From assembly GCF_013155295.1 (NCBI RefSeq), contig NZ_JABJXT010000002.1, positions 305,434-369,433 of the forward strand: a stretch of 64,000 nucleotides of DNA, in the 5' to 3' direction. Source of the DNA: Pseudogemmobacter hezensis (GTDB lineage Bacteria; Pseudomonadota; Alphaproteobacteria; Rhodobacterales; Rhodobacteraceae). Positions 9,745 to 20,205 of the stretch are shown here, piece by piece (the stretch's first letter is position 1; every line of letters begins with the position of its first letter). Under the pieces are notes generated by a model. That model was given only the letters and a program-made list of their open reading frames with translations, had not been told where the DNA came from and ran no database searches. A program made the translations under genes and the position numbers.

Positions 9745-10895
9745 GCGAAATAGTCCCGCAGGATCCGGGCATAGATCGCCTTCAGCTGGTGGATCTGCGC
9801 GATCTCGACCCGCTCATCGACCTGGTGCATGGTTTTGCCGACAAGGCCGAACTCGACCACCGGGCAGTGATCCTTCACGAACCGCGCATCCGAAGTGCCG
9901 CCCGAGGTGGAATATTCCGGGCTGACCCCGGTCTCGGCCAGCACCGATTTGCGGATCAGCGCCGAGAATTCACCCGGCGGCGTCAGGAAACTTTCGCCCG
10001 AGCTTTTGATGCGGGCAGTGATCTTCACCCCGGTCTCGGCCTCGACCGCCTTCGCCTGATCGGTCAGCCAGGTGGCAAGGCTGTCGCCGGTGTGCAGGTC
10101 GTTATAGCGGATATTGACGGTGGCCTGGCCCCGGGCCGGGATCACATTGGTCGCGGGGTTGCCGCAATCAATCGTGGTAATCGCCAGCGTCGAGGCGTCA
10201 AAATGGTCCGATCCCTGATCCAGCGGCTCGGCTTCCAGCCGCGCCATCAGTTTGACCAGCGCCGACATCGGGTTTTTGGCGCGATGCGGATAGGCGGAGT
10301 GGCCCTGAACGCCCTCAGCCGTGAACCAGGCGGTCAGGCTGCCGCGACGGCCGATCTTCATCATCTGGCCCATGGTGTCAGGGCAGGTCGGCTCACCCAC
10401 CAGGCAATGGGTCATGCGCTCACCATTCGCCGCCATCCAGTCCAGCAGCGCGACGGTGCCGTCTTCGGCCACGTCCTCTTCATCGCCGGTGATCGCCAGC
10501 ACGATGGCCCCATCGGGCGGCGTGTCGCGGACCAGATCAATCGCGGCGGCAACAAAGGCCGCAACGCCCGATTTCATATCGGTCGCGCCGCGCCCATACA
10601 TCCAGCCGTCAACCACCTCGGCCCCGAAAGGGTCATGCGTCCAGGCGGCCAGATCGCCGACCGGCACCACATCGGTATGGCCGTTGAACCCGAAAGAGCG
10701 GTTCGCGCCGCGCGTGCCCCAGCGGGCAAAGAGATTGGCGATACCGCCGCGATCAACGCGGGTGCAGGTGAACCCCGCCTCGGTCAACCGCGCCTCCAGC
10801 AGGGTCAGCGCGCCGCCCTCAGCCGGGGTGACCGAGTTGCAGCGAATCAGCTCTGCGGTCAGGGCGACCGGATCAACCGGGGTGAAATCGGACAT
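9741..10895 (-). CDS. dapE: Succinyl-diaminopimelate desuccinylase
   Basis: Removes succinate from N-succinyl-LL-diaminopimelate in lysine and peptidoglycan synthesis. M20 metallopeptidase ligands are visible: [35 protein letters not shown] and the C-terminal [20 protein letters not shown]. The ATG at 10895 gives 384 residues, starting [13 protein letters not shown], with AGGAG at good spacing; an upstream in-frame start would add 44 residues with no family support. It overlaps the GNAT gene by four bases. Confidence 0.95.
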   Translation of the reverse strand: MSDFTPVDPVALTAELIRCNSVTPAEGGALTLLEARLTEAGFTCTRVDRGGIANLFARWGTRGANRSFGFNGHTDVVPVGDLAAWTHDPFGAEVVDGWMYGRGATDMKSGVAAFVAAAIDLVRDTPPDGAIVLAITGDEEDVAEDGTVALLDWMAANGERMTHCLVGEPTCPDTMGQMMKIGRRGSLTAWFTAEGVQGHSAYPHRAKNPMSALVKLMARLEAEPLDQGSDHFDASTLAITTIDCGNPATNVIPARGQATVNIRYNDLHTGDSLATWLTDQAKAVEAETGVKITARIKSSGESFLTPPGEFSALIRKSVLAETGVSPEYSTSGGTSDARFVKDHCPVVEFGLVGKTMHQVDERVEIAQIHQLKAIYARILRDYFA

Positions 10896-10959
10896 GGGGC
10901 TGCTCCTGCAATGTTCAGAAACAGCCTTAATCGTCCCGGCGGATGCGGGCAAGCAAAGC

Positions 10960-12099
10960 TCAGTCCACCTTGCCCGCATTGCGCGTTGCAACCGCCTCGA
11001 CAGGCGAAAGCACAATCGCCGTCGCATTCCTGACCGTCAGCACAACGCCCGGCAACAGCCCCACCCGCGTCCGCGCCTCAGCCCGGAAGGCAGCGTCGAC
11101 ATTGGCAATCCCGCCCAGCAGCTGCAAAAGCGCAGGTGAGGTGCCCAGATTGTTGTGCCCCGCCCCCTGGTTATAGGCGGCGGTGTCGTAATAGGTCACC
11201 TGCAGATCGGCGATCGGCGTCAGATCGCTGAGATTTCCCAGCCGGTCAGGCGCGCCCGCCAGTTTCGACGACAGATTCAGGATGGAATCGCGCGTGCTGC
11301 CGAAGATCAGGAAAGGCTGCGGCAGCTTCCCCATCGCATGGGCCTGGGCGCGGAACAGATCCACGTCGAGATCGGGCGAGATCAGGATGACACCCGCCAT
11401 CCGGTCCATCACCTTGCGATCCCCCCGGATCGAGGCCTGGCGCAAAGTCTCCATCGTCAGGGCTGCGCCCATCGAATGTGCAACAATGATAATACGCTCG
11501 GCTCCGGCATCGGCGACCTCGCGCAGCAGCTCTTCCAGGCCATCGCGCCCGAACAGCGCCGAATCACGGTCATAGACATAGCCAAGCGCCGAGCCGCGTG
11601 AGGGCCAGGCATAATGCACCGCCACGCCGGGCACTTTCAGATCGTAATGCATCTGGGCCACGCGATAGATGCTTTCGGCCATGGTGTTGTTGAAACCATG
11701 CACATAGACCACGACATCGCGGCTGCCTTTGCGGCCCAGATTTTTGCCCAGGTCCTTGCGGAAATCTTTGTCAGAGGCGAATTGCTGATCTGCCAGCGTC
11801 AGAAAATCCCGTGCAGGATCAGCACGTTTTACCGATTTCGGCCAGGTGACCTCGCCGATTTTATGCTCCTTCGGCAGCAAGATATCATAGCGCATGAAGG
11901 TGGCATGTTCCGAGCGCTGAAAGCCGAATTCGCCATCCACCTCACGCCGCGATGTGCCGACATAGATCGGCACCCTGATCGTGACATCTTCGGCGATGGC
12001 GATCTTTTCAGGTGTCAGCTCTTCGAGCATGACAAAATTCCCGCGCGGCGAGCACGAGGCGAATACAACCAGCACCATAAGGGCGATAAAAACTCTCAT
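10960..12099 (-). CDS. Alpha/beta-hydrolase lipoprotein (DUF900 type)
   Basis: 379-residue predicted serine hydrolase attached to the envelope. The start at 12099 gives [20 protein letters not shown], a lipoprotein signal peptide with Cys16; AGGA precedes it. The oxyanion region VYVHGFNNT and the nucleophile elbow VAHSMGA (Ser in G/A-H-S-x-G) fit the DUF900 branch, whose substrates are unknown. The C-terminal His region ([11 protein letters not shown]) supplies a likely catalytic His. It is a single gene, 63 bp from dapE on the same strand. Lipase or esterase activity is inference from the fold. Confidence 0.82.
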   Translation of the reverse strand: MRVFIALMVLVVFASCSPRGNFVMLEELTPEKIAIAEDVTIRVPIYVGTSRREVDGEFGFQRSEHATFMRYDILLPKEHKIGEVTWPKSVKRADPARDFLTLADQQFASDKDFRKDLGKNLGRKGSRDVVVYVHGFNNTMAESIYRVAQMHYDLKVPGVAVHYAWPSRGSALGYVYDRDSALFGRDGLEELLREVADAGAERIIIVAHSMGAALTMETLRQASIRGDRKVMDRMAGVILISPDLDVDLFRAQAHAMGKLPQPFLIFGSTRDSILNLSSKLAGAPDRLGNLSDLTPIADLQVTYYDTAAYNQGAGHNNLGTSPALLQLLGGIANVDAAFRAEARTRVGLLPGVVLTVRNATAIVLSPVEAVATRNAGKVD

Positions 12100-12244
12100 G
12101 GCATTTTCCTGACCGCGACTGCGCAAACGGTCAAGCCCCTATGCAATCACCAGATATTTCATCCCTGTCAGAAACGGTTGTCCCCGCCTGGCCCGCCCCC
12201 TCTGCCCGGTTATGGGCAGGGGGCAGTCCGGGGGCGCAATCCGC

Positions 12245-13546
12245 TCAGAGCACGTAGCGCGAGATATCGGCAGAGCGCGCCAGCTGGCCCACGTTTTTCT
12301 CGACGAATGCCTCATCGACCACCACGGCCTCGCCCGCGCGATCGGGGGCGGCGAATGACAGCTCTTCGAACACCCGCTCCATCACGGTATAAAGGCGGCG
12401 GGCCCCGATATTCTCGACCGAGCGGTTGACCCCGGCCGCCAGCCGGGCAATCGCCGCGATCCCGTCTTCGGTAAAGCTGACCGTCACCTCTTCGGTCGCC
12501 ATCAGCCCGGTATATTGCCGGGTCAGCGCATTGTCGGTCTCGGTCAGGATGCGAACGAAATCGCCCTCGCTCAGCGCCTCCAGCTCGACGCGGATCGGCA
12601 GACGGCCCTGCAGTTCGGGCAGCAGATCCGAGGGTTTCGCCACATGGAACGCGCCTGAGGCGATGAAAAGGATATGGTCGGTTTTGACCGGGCCATATTT
12701 GGTGGAAACCGTTGTGCCCTCGATCAGCGGCAAGAGATCGCGCTGCACGCCCTCGCGTGAGACATCGGCGCCCCGGGCCTCGGATTTGGCGCAGATCTTG
12801 TCGATCTCATCGAGGAAAACGATGCCGCTGGACTGCACCACCTCAAGCGCGCGCAGCTTGACGGCCTCGTCATCCAAGAGCTTATCCGCCTCCTGGCCCA
12901 GAAGCAGGTCATAGCTGTCGGCCACGGTGACACGCTTTTTTGTGCTGCGCTGAAAGGCCTTGCCGAACATCTCCTGCAGGCCCTGCAGCTGCATCTCCAT
13001 CCCCTGGCCACCGCCGGCCATCATCGGGAAAGCGGGGGCGGCATCCTGGACCTCGATCTCGATCATCGTATCGTCCAGCTCGCCCGCGCGCAGTTTCTTG
13101 CGAAACATCTCACGGGTCTGCTCGCGGCTGTCGGCGCCGGCAATGGCGTCGATCACCCGCTCTTCGGCGGCGCGGCGGGCCTTCTCGCGCACCTCGTCAC
13201 GCATCTGGGCGCGGGTATCGACCACCGCCACATCCATCAGATCGCGGATGATGCTTTCGACATCGCGGCCAACGTAACCCACCTCGGTGAATTTGGTGGC
13301 CTCGACCTTCAGGAAGGGCGCTTTCGCCAGTTTCGCCAGGCGGCGCGAGATCTCGGTCTTGCCCACCCCGGTCGGCCCGATCATCAGGATATTCTTGGGG
13401 TAAACCTCGTCGATCAGATCGGCGGGCAGGCGATTTCTGCGCCAGCGGTTGCGCAGCGCCACCGCCACGGCCCGTTTGGCATCAGCCTGGCCGATGATGA
13501 AGCGATCCAGTTCCGAGACAATCTCGCGCGGGGTCAGGTCAGTCAT
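12245..13546 (-). CDS. hslU: ATPase subunit of the HslUV (ClpYQ) protease
   Basis: AAA+ unfoldase that feeds substrates to HslV. Walker A is at residues 57-64 (GPTGVGKT) and Walker B in [10 protein letters not shown] near residue 250. Also present are the I-domain and a C-terminus ending ADISRYVL, which docks into HslV. 433 residues, normal length. It is separated from hslV by an integral membrane protein gene in the same direction, and probably transcribed from the heat-shock-type promoter upstream of hslV. Confidence 0.98.
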   Translation of the reverse strand: MTDLTPREIVSELDRFIIGQADAKRAVAVALRNRWRRNRLPADLIDEVYPKNILMIGPTGVGKTEISRRLAKLAKAPFLKVEATKFTEVGYVGRDVESIIRDLMDVAVVDTRAQMRDEVREKARRAAEERVIDAIAGADSREQTREMFRKKLRAGELDDTMIEIEVQDAAPAFPMMAGGGQGMEMQLQGLQEMFGKAFQRSTKKRVTVADSYDLLLGQEADKLLDDEAVKLRALEVVQSSGIVFLDEIDKICAKSEARGADVSREGVQRDLLPLIEGTTVSTKYGPVKTDHILFIASGAFHVAKPSDLLPELQGRLPIRVELEALSEGDFVRILTETDNALTRQYTGLMATEEVTVSFTEDGIAAIARLAAGVNRSVENIGARRLYTVMERVFEELSFAAPDRAGEAVVVDEAFVEKNVGQLARSADISRYVL

Positions 13547-13550
13547 GCGT

Positions 13551-14672
13551 TCAGGCCTTGTTGTAAGGGGGAAGCCGGTCCTTGCCGGGGAAATCGGGCA
13601 GGCGGCGCATCAGCCAGCCGCGCAACTGCACCCACCAGGTGCCGATCGCGGTGATCAATGCGCCAAGGATCAGCAGCGCAACCGGCCAGGAGGTGAAATC
13701 GTCGCTGCCCGTCAGCGTGATGATCACAATCGCCATATAGGCCGTGGCGGCCGAGACGAAAGAGCGACGGTCGATCACCAGCGCAAGGATCGTGATCACC
13801 ATCAGCGCCAGCACCAGCATCGCCATACCGCCCGCGCTGTGCAGCGAAACCGCCACCGTATTGACCAGCGCGAATGCCGCCAGCAGATGCAGCCAGAAGG
13901 CCGTCGCCGCATGGCGGCACAGGCGATGCGGGTCGCGCATGTCAAACCACATGCCCGCAAGGAAAGCCGTCACGCCAAAGCCCAGCGTCGCCAGGGCAAA
14001 GACCGGGTTGCGGCTCAGATCGAAGAAACTGTTCATCAGATCGTCGTCGGCGCTGCGCATCAGCTGGAACACCGCCTCGGGGGTGGCGGTCAGCGTGTAA
14101 AGCGTGACCAGCGCAAAGCCGCCCAGCACAAACATCGAGAAAGGCAGCCGGAACTGGCGATACCACAGCGCCATGGCCAGCGTCGCCACCAGGGGCGGCG
14201 CAGCATAGATCAGACGCGAGGGCTCTTGCGGTTCTGCCATCAAAAGCGTCGCCACCCCCAGGCAGATCGCGCCGCCAAAGACCAGCGTCAGCACCATCGA
14301 GGGCAGGTTCATCCGCCGCTTCAGCGTGAAATACAGCGCCAGCACCCAGGCCAGCACCGCCGCCACCGCCAGAATGACCACCCCCGCTGTATCATTGCCC
14401 CAGGCAAAGGCGAAGACACCGACCAGCATCAGAAGGCCCGTCATCAGGATCACCAGGCCGATGCTGACGAAAACCTCAGCGAAACCGCTGAAAAACTCAA
14501 ACGGCTCATCTTCGGCGCTCATCGCCTGGCGTTTCGCCGCCTGCGCATGGAACAGCGCGATCAGCGAGGCCGCCTGGGCCTCATTCAGGATCCCCGCCTG
14601 AACCCCGGCGCGGATGCCCCCATCAACATCGACGACACCGCCGGGGGATTCAGGATCTGCGGCTGTGCTCAT
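13551..14672 (-). CDS. Multi-spanning membrane protein between hslV and hslU (DUF2157-like)
   Basis: 373 residues. A soluble N-terminal stretch of about 65 residues ([23 protein letters not shown]) is followed by about ten to twelve hydrophobic segments. The N-terminal 'repeat plus membrane' layout is like that of DUF2157 proteins. The start overlaps the hslV stop (ATGA) and the stop is 4 bp from hslU, so it lies inside the hsl operon. The function is unknown; the position suggests a role in membrane or envelope stress linked to HslUV, which is inference only. Confidence 0.72.
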   Translation of the reverse strand: MSTAADPESPGGVVDVDGGIRAGVQAGILNEAQAASLIALFHAQAAKRQAMSAEDEPFEFFSGFAEVFVSIGLVILMTGLLMLVGVFAFAWGNDTAGVVILAVAAVLAWVLALYFTLKRRMNLPSMVLTLVFGGAICLGVATLLMAEPQEPSRLIYAAPPLVATLAMALWYRQFRLPFSMFVLGGFALVTLYTLTATPEAVFQLMRSADDDLMNSFFDLSRNPVFALATLGFGVTAFLAGMWFDMRDPHRLCRHAATAFWLHLLAAFALVNTVAVSLHSAGGMAMLVLALMVITILALVIDRRSFVSAATAYMAIVIITLTGSDDFTSWPVALLILGALITAIGTWWVQLRGWLMRRLPDFPGKDRLPPYNKA

Positions 14673-15226
14673 TTGCGGATCGCCTCGACGGTCAGGTTGC
14701 CATTGGTATAGACGCAGATCGAGGCGGCAATCGCCATCGCCTTGCGGGCGACATCTTCGGCGGGCAGATCGGTTTCCAGCAGGCCACGCGCTGCAGCCAG
14801 GGCGAAATTCCCGCCTGATCCGATTGCGGCCACGTCATGTTCAGGCTCCAGCACATCGCCCGCGCCGGTCAGCACATAAAGCTGATCGCCATCGGTGACG
14901 ATCAGCATCGCCTCAAGATTGCGCAGATATTTGTCCATCCGCCAGTCTTTCGCCAGATCGACACAGGCCCGCGCCAGCTGACCGGGCTGGGCCTCAAGCT
15001 TTTTCTCCAGCCGTTCAAGCAGAGTGAAGGCATCGGCGGTGGATCCCGCAAAGCCCACCACCACATCATGGCCGCCCGGGGAAAGCCTGCGCACCTTGCG
15101 CGCCGAGCCCTTGATCACCGTCTGCCCCAGGCTGACCTGGCCATCCCCCGCCACCACAACCTCACCGCCGCGCCGGACCGCGAGGATCGTGGTTCCGTGC
15201 CAGCCGGGGAATTTGTCTTCTGCCAT
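14669..15226 (-). CDS. hslV: Peptidase subunit of the HslUV protease
   Basis: Threonine protease of the proteasome-beta type. Maturation exposes the Thr in [11 protein letters not shown] near residue 12; [10 protein letters not shown] and [15 protein letters not shown] are family hallmarks. I chose the ATG at 15226 ([13 protein letters not shown]) behind AGGAAGG, giving 185 residues. The N-terminal propeptide is slightly longer than the E. coli one, as is usual in alphaproteobacteria. It is the first gene of hslV-membrane protein-hslU. Confidence 0.97.
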   Translation of the reverse strand: MAEDKFPGWHGTTILAVRRGGEVVVAGDGQVSLGQTVIKGSARKVRRLSPGGHDVVVGFAGSTADAFTLLERLEKKLEAQPGQLARACVDLAKDWRMDKYLRNLEAMLIVTDGDQLYVLTGAGDVLEPEHDVAAIGSGGNFALAAARGLLETDLPAEDVARKAMAIAASICVYTNGNLTVEAIRK

Positions 15227-15257
15227 GGATGGACCTTCCTGGATATTGCGCTGTTTT

Positions 15258-15286
15258 ATATGGACCCGGCCCCTTGCGAGCACAAG
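15258..15286 (-). promoter_or_regulatory. Candidate sigma-32 (heat-shock) promoter of hslV
   Basis: On the minus strand CTTGTGC, 14 bases, then GTCCATAT closely fits the sigma-32 consensus CTTGAAA-N13-15-CCCCATNT. It ends 31 bp before the hslV start. The rest of 15287-15577 has no gene that I can support. Confidence 0.6.
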
Positions 15287-15577
15287 TCAGGCATGGTCTG
15301 CGGGGCTGGACTTTGCCCGCCCGCCCCGGCATGGTCTGCGGCGTTTGCTTTCCCGGAACCAAAACAGGGCGCATCAGAGGATGTCCAGCCGGAACACCCC
15401 CAATCTGACGGCGCTGTTTCCGGTGCTGATCGGAACCCGCGCCCGCAATGGCCGGGGGTTGCCGCGTCTGATGGCCTTCCTGGCCTGAGCGCCCGGCAAC
15501 CCTTTCCCCTGACAAGCTGAGTTTCTGACCGTTCAACACGGGCTGCGCCCTCGCATGCCCCCTGTTTTGGGATTGCC

Positions 15578-16276
15578 ATGACAACCTGGACCGACCTGGC
15601 CCGCGCCACCAATGCGGCGGGCGACGAAATCCTTTTGCGCCAGCGCGATACGCTTTTCGAGATCCGCTATAACGGCATCGAGCTGATGTCGAACCTGAAC
15701 CACCAGTCCGAGGCCGTTCTGGCCGAGCGCCCCCTGCGCCTTTTGGGCCGCAGACCGCGAGAGGTGCTGATTGCGGGCCTTGGCATGGGCTTTACGCTGC
15801 GCGCCGCGCTGGATCTTCTGGCCCCGAACGCCCGCGTCACCCTGTGCGAGCTGGTGCCAGAGATCGTCGCCTGGAACCATGGTCGCCTGTCGCATCTGGC
15901 GGGCCACCCGCTGACCGATCCCCGCGTCAGCGTCGAGATTGCGGATGTGACCGCAGTTCTGGCCCGAAATCCGGGGCGCTTTGACGCGATCCTGATGGAT
16001 ACCGACAATGGCCCCGACATCCTGGTGCGCGAGACGAATAGCGCAATCTATGGCGATACCGGTCTCAGCCGCAGCCGCGATGCGCTGGCCTTGGGCGGTA
16101 TAGCCGCCTTCTGGTCGGCCAGTGTCGCCCCCGATTTCGAGGCGCGGCTGACGCGGCAGGGCTGGCCCTGGCGGCGAGACGACATAGCCCTGGTGCCAGG
16201 CCGGGTCGATGCGATGCATCACATCTATTTCGCCAGCGATGATGCTGCGGCGCTTGGCCTGAAAAAGGCCGCCTGA
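15578..16276 (+). CDS. Spermidine-synthase-like / SAM-dependent methyltransferase-fold protein
   Basis: 232 residues with a Rossmann-fold nucleotide-binding motif (VLIAGLGMGFTLRAAL near residue 65), an acidic turn (VTLCELVPEIV) and DAILMDTDNGP, which recalls the Asp-containing active-site strand of spermidine synthases. It lacks the N-terminal beta domain of true polyamine synthases, so I assign only the superfamily. Likely substrates: a methyl or aminopropyl donor and an unknown acceptor. It is convergent with trxA, with a bidirectional terminator between. Confidence 0.75.
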   Translation: MTTWTDLARATNAAGDEILLRQRDTLFEIRYNGIELMSNLNHQSEAVLAERPLRLLGRRPREVLIAGLGMGFTLRAALDLLAPNARVTLCELVPEIVAWNHGRLSHLAGHPLTDPRVSVEIADVTAVLARNPGRFDAILMDTDNGPDILVRETNSAIYGDTGLSRSRDALALGGIAAFWSASVAPDFEARLTRQGWPWRRDDIALVPGRVDAMHHIYFASDDAAALGLKKAA

Positions 16277-16297
16277 CGCAGGCCAGACAGGAAAATG

Positions 16298-16327
16298 AAA
16301 ACGGCCCCCATAGCGGGGGCCGTTTTT
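16298..16327. terminator. Bidirectional terminator between the spermidine-synthase-like gene and trxA
   Basis: 12-bp perfect stem (16298-16309 with 16315-16326), A-rich on one side and T-rich on the other, between convergent stop codons. Confidence 0.88.
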
Positions 16328-16357
16328 GATCCAGGATCTGCGATCAAGCCTGCAGGC

Positions 16358-16684
16358 TCAGATCGCCGCTTTGATCCAGTTTTCCAGGGCCGCTTTGGGG
16401 GCGGCGCCGACCTTATTCGAGACGACCTCGCCGCCTTTGAACAGGAACAGCGCCGGGATGCCGCGCACGCCCAGGGCGGCCGGGGCCTCGGGGTTCTCGT
16501 CGACATTGACCTTTACGATCTTGACCTTACCCTCATATTCGGCGGCCAGCTCTTCCAGAGCCGGGCCGATCATCCGGCACGGGCCGCACCATTCGGCCCA
16601 GAAATCCACGACAACCGGCAGATCCGACTGGCGGACCTCGGCGTCGAAAGTGGCATCGGTAACAGCGACAGTTGCAGCGCCCAT
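16358..16684 (-). CDS. trxA: Thioredoxin
   Basis: Cytoplasmic disulfide reductase. The active site WCGPC is at residues 32-36 in [11 protein letters not shown]; the cis-proline is in [11 protein letters not shown]. The start at 16684 ([10 protein letters not shown]) has GGAGA behind it and gives 108 residues, the usual length. It lies 71 bp downstream of addA, at the end of the aroC/tsaE-to-addA run, and is followed by a terminator. Confidence 0.97.
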   Translation of the reverse strand: MGAATVAVTDATFDAEVRQSDLPVVVDFWAEWCGPCRMIGPALEELAAEYEGKVKIVKVNVDENPEAPAALGVRGIPALFLFKGGEVVSNKVGAAPKAALENWIKAAI

Positions 16685-16755
16685 GGCGTCTCTCCTGCGA
16701 ATTGAGTTGAACAATAGCTAGGTTTGCCCAGGCTGAACGTCAAGAAGCGTGGCCA

Positions 16756-19700
16756 TCATGAGGCCTGCGCCCGCTGCAAAGCCGCCTGAACCCTGGCGGG
16801 ATCGACCTGCATCAGCTTTGGCGCCCGCGTCCACAGGATCGCGCAATCGACGGCGCGGCCCGGGTAGATCTGCGCCAGAATATGGGCATAGGCCCCCAGC
16901 TGGCGCAGATAGGGCTCGGGGATGGTGTCGGCCTCATGGGGCACCAGGGCGTTCGACTTGAAATCAACCACGGTGATGCGCGAGGGCGTGATGACCAGGC
17001 GATCGACCGAACCCGCCAGCCAGCCGCCATTCCAGAGGCCCTGAATTTCCGCCTCGGCCAGGCTGTCGCGGCTGCCCTCGCGGGTGAAAAGCCAGGCCAG
17101 CGCGGGATCGGTCAGGATCGCGCCCGCCTCTTGCAAAAGCGCCTCGCCCGCGCCCAGCCGCGCTGCCAGCTCCGGCCACTGGTCCTTTGGCGCATCGGCC
17201 AGATGCTGCAGCAATAGGTGCAGTTTCGTGCCGCGTTCCAGCGGGTCATCCTCATCGAAATCGACGACCACATGAAGGGCACCGCCTGTCACAACCGCCT
17301 CGCCGCCCCCCAGCCCCGAGGGCGACCACAGCCGCCGGGGCGGCACCGCAGCAGGCAATGTGGGCAGCAGCAGAGCATCCGCCCCCACCTGCTGCCCGCC
17401 CGCCTGCTGCCCGCCAGATTGCGGCGCATCACCGGGTCGGTCAGCTGGTCTGTCGTCGGGCCAGTCGCCAAAGCCCAGCCGGATGCGGCCATCGGCATCG
17501 GCCAGGGTCGAAGGTCCGGCCTCTGCAGGTTCTGCTGCCGTTTGTTTTTCCAAAGCCCCACTCTTCAGGGCCTCATTCTTCAGAACTTCAGCCCCGGCCA
17601 GCACGGTGCCATACCAGGAGCCAGGCCCCGCCTCGCCCGCCGCCGCCACGATCAGCCAGTGTTTCGCCCGCGTCAGCGCCACGTATAACAGCCGCAGGTT
17701 CTCAGCCTCGCGGGCGGCGGCGCGCTGTGCCTTGACCTCGGCCACCGCACCCGCATCGCCGGATTTGCGCCCCGACCAGGTGACCAGCCCCGGCCCGATC
17801 GCCAGGATCTGATCCTTGTCGGACAGCCTGCGGTCGGCGGTGTCGGGCAGGATCACAATCGGCGCCTCAAGCCCCTTTGAACCATGCACCGTCATCACCC
17901 GGATCAGCCGCCCCTCGCCCTCGGCCTGGCGTTTGACCTCAACCTCGCCGGCCTCCATCCAGACGAGGAACCCGGTCAGCGAGGGCACCTCGCCGCGCTC
18001 ATAGGCCAGGGCCTGCTGGCTCAGTTCGTCAATCGCGTCAGCCGCCTCTTCGCCCATCCGGCCCAAAAGCCGCGCCCGGCCCTGATGGCGGGTCAGAATG
18101 CGGTCCAGCAGATCATAGGGCCGCATATATTCGGCCAGCTTGCGCAGATCATCCAGCACCGCCAGCGTTTCGGGCTCGTCGCGGTGGCGCAACTCTTCCC
18201 ACAGATAGCCCTTGCGGCCATGGGCCAGCGCGTAAAGCCGCGCCTCAGACCAGCCAAAGAGCGGCGAGCGCAGGGCGGTGGCCAGCGCCAGGTCATCCTC
18301 TGGCGTGTTCAGGAACGACAAAAGCGCCAGCAGATCGCGGACTGCCAGCTCTCCGGTCAGGGTCAGGCGGTCGGGGCCGGCAATCGGCAGGCCCGCCGCC
18401 TTGCAGGCGCGGATCACCGCGTTGAAGATAGGGCCGCGCCTTTGCACCAGCACCAGAAAATCCCCGGCATGAACCGGGCGAAAGCCGCCCTTCGCGCGGT
18501 GATCGGGGATCTGGCGGCCCTCACGGATCATCAGGCCGATCTCATCGGCGATCTGGCGGGCCAGCACCTCGGTCGCATCGGCCTCGCCGATCTGATCGAC
18601 CGGATCGAACCATTCGCCCGGCTCTGGCTCTTCGGGTTTGGGCACCACGGGCCAGATCTCAACCCGCCCGGGCAGCGCCTGATGGAAGGGGCGGTGGCGG
18701 AACGCGCCGCCAAGCGCGGCCTCCATCTCGCCGGGGAAACTCTGGTCCACCAGATCCAGCACCGCCTGCGATGAGCGGAACGAGTATTCCAGCGCCTGCT
18801 CGGTCAGGGGCACGCCCGATGCCGCGAAGCCAGCCGCAAAGCGCGATTTCACCGCGTCAAACCCGGCCACATCCGCGCCCTGGAAGGAATAGATCGACTG
18901 CTTCTTGTCACCAACCACGAAGAGCGAGCGCTCGGTATCCCGCGCCCCCTCGCCCGCCATGAACTCCTCGGTCAGGGCGGCGATGATCTTCCATTGCGCG
19001 GGGCTGGTGTCCTGGGCCTCATCGACCAGCACATGGTCGATAGAGCCATCAAGGCGGTAAAGCACCCAGGGCGCAACCGCCGGATCGGTCAGCAACTGGG
19101 TGGCGCGGGTGATGAAATCATCGAAATCCAGCCAGCCATGCGCGGCCTTCGCGCCCTCATAGCGGCGCAGGAATTCGGCGGCAAAGCGGTGCAGGGCCAT
19201 GGATTTGCTGAAAGATGCCAGCCCAAGGCGCAGGGGCCGCCCGGCCTCAACCCGGCTCATCAAAGAGTTCAGGCCGTCGATATGCGCGCCAAGCGCCAGG
19301 CGGGTATCTTTGGTGGGGAAGGTGTCGATCTTCGCCCCGAAGGGCAGCTTCGCAGTCGCCCCGAAGAGGAACACCGCCTCAAGCACCGGCAGAGCGTTCC
19401 AATCCAGCGCTTTGATGCCCGAAAGCGCTGCCCCCGCCTTCTGGTCGGTCACTTTGGATGAGGCCTGCAGGACCGGCACCACCGCCGCCAGCATCGCCTG
19501 ATCGCCGGGGCCGAAAACCTCATCCAGCAGCCCCGCCTCATCAAGGCCCGCAGGCAGGCCAAAAGCCTCACGCAAGACCGCCTGATCGGGGACCGCCAGC
19601 AGTTCGGCCCGCATGCCGGTGATCCGGGCCAGCAGGCTGTCCACCCGCTCGCCAACTTCGGGCAGGATCGCCTCGAAAAGGGCCCGCGCCTCATCCCCGG

Positions 19701-20205
19701 CCATATCCTCCAGGATCTGGTTGCGCAGCAATTCGGCCGAGCGGTCATCAAGTTCCGAGAAGGACGGGCTGACGCCCGCCTCAAGCGGGAAGCGGCGCAA
19801 AAGCCCGGCGCAGAACGAGTGGATGGTCTGGATGCGGATGCCGCCCGGCGTTTCAATGGCGCGGGCAAACAGCTGGCGGGCGCGGCGCAGGGCGGCCTCG
19901 CTGGTCAGCTGCGTATCCGTCGCGGCCTCGCCCAGATCTGCCAGATTGCGGCGCAGATCGGTGTCAGGCGCCATCGCCCATTCGCCCAGACGGCGGAACA
20001 GGCGGTTTTGCATCTCGGCGGCGGCAGCCTTGGTATAGGTCAGGCAGAGGATGTTCTGCGGATCGGTGCCGCGCAGCAAAAGCCGCGCCACGCGGTCGGT
20101 CAGCACCTTGGTCTTGCCCGATCCGGCATTGGCCACCAGCCAGACATTGACCGAAGGATCCGCCGCGCCGATCTGCGCCTGTGAGGCGGGGTGCAGGGTG
20201 CTCAT
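16756..20205 (-). CDS. addA: Double-strand-break repair helicase-nuclease AddA
   Basis: Helicase and nuclease subunit of AddAB, the alphaproteobacterial counterpart of RecBCD, which processes broken ends for RecA. UvrD-type motifs: Walker A near residue 30 (ANAGSGKTKVLTDRV), VDEAQDTSPAQW, VMTVHGSKGLEAPIV, LLYVALTRAKHW. The C-terminal RecB-type nuclease has VVDFKSNA. The ATG at 20205 overlaps the addB stop (ATGA) and gives 1149 residues. Between motifs, a Gln/Gly/Ala-rich linker (SGGQQAGGQQVG) near residue 935 is low complexity. Confidence 0.95.
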   Translation of the reverse strand: MSTLHPASQAQIGAADPSVNVWLVANAGSGKTKVLTDRVARLLLRGTDPQNILCLTYTKAAAAEMQNRLFRRLGEWAMAPDTDLRRNLADLGEAATDTQLTSEAALRRARQLFARAIETPGGIRIQTIHSFCAGLLRRFPLEAGVSPSFSELDDRSAELLRNQILEDMAGDEARALFEAILPEVGERVDSLLARITGMRAELLAVPDQAVLREAFGLPAGLDEAGLLDEVFGPGDQAMLAAVVPVLQASSKVTDQKAGAALSGIKALDWNALPVLEAVFLFGATAKLPFGAKIDTFPTKDTRLALGAHIDGLNSLMSRVEAGRPLRLGLASFSKSMALHRFAAEFLRRYEGAKAAHGWLDFDDFITRATQLLTDPAVAPWVLYRLDGSIDHVLVDEAQDTSPAQWKIIAALTEEFMAGEGARDTERSLFVVGDKKQSIYSFQGADVAGFDAVKSRFAAGFAASGVPLTEQALEYSFRSSQAVLDLVDQSFPGEMEAALGGAFRHRPFHQALPGRVEIWPVVPKPEEPEPGEWFDPVDQIGEADATEVLARQIADEIGLMIREGRQIPDHRAKGGFRPVHAGDFLVLVQRRGPIFNAVIRACKAAGLPIAGPDRLTLTGELAVRDLLALLSFLNTPEDDLALATALRSPLFGWSEARLYALAHGRKGYLWEELRHRDEPETLAVLDDLRKLAEYMRPYDLLDRILTRHQGRARLLGRMGEEAADAIDELSQQALAYERGEVPSLTGFLVWMEAGEVEVKRQAEGEGRLIRVMTVHGSKGLEAPIVILPDTADRRLSDKDQILAIGPGLVTWSGRKSGDAGAVAEVKAQRAAAREAENLRLLYVALTRAKHWLIVAAAGEAGPGSWYGTVLAGAEVLKNEALKSGALEKQTAAEPAEAGPSTLADADGRIRLGFGDWPDDRPADRPGDAPQSGGQQAGGQQVGADALLLPTLPAAVPPRRLWSPSGLGGGEAVVTGGALHVVVDFDEDDPLERGTKLHLLLQHLADAPKDQWPELAARLGAGEALLQEAGAILTDPALAWLFTREGSRDSLAEAEIQGLWNGGWLAGSVDRLVITPSRITVVDFKSNALVPHEADTIPEPYLRQLGAYAHILAQIYPGRAVDCAILWTRAPKLMQVDPARVQAALQRAQAS

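Noticed and set aside
12187-12225. GC-rich hairpin downstream of hslU as a terminator
   Set aside because: Stem is imperfect and no T-tract follows on the minus strand.
13449-14711. A 420-codon open frame opposite the hsl membrane protein
   Set aside because: Low-complexity Gln/Arg/His composition typical of an antisense shadow; no start signal or family.
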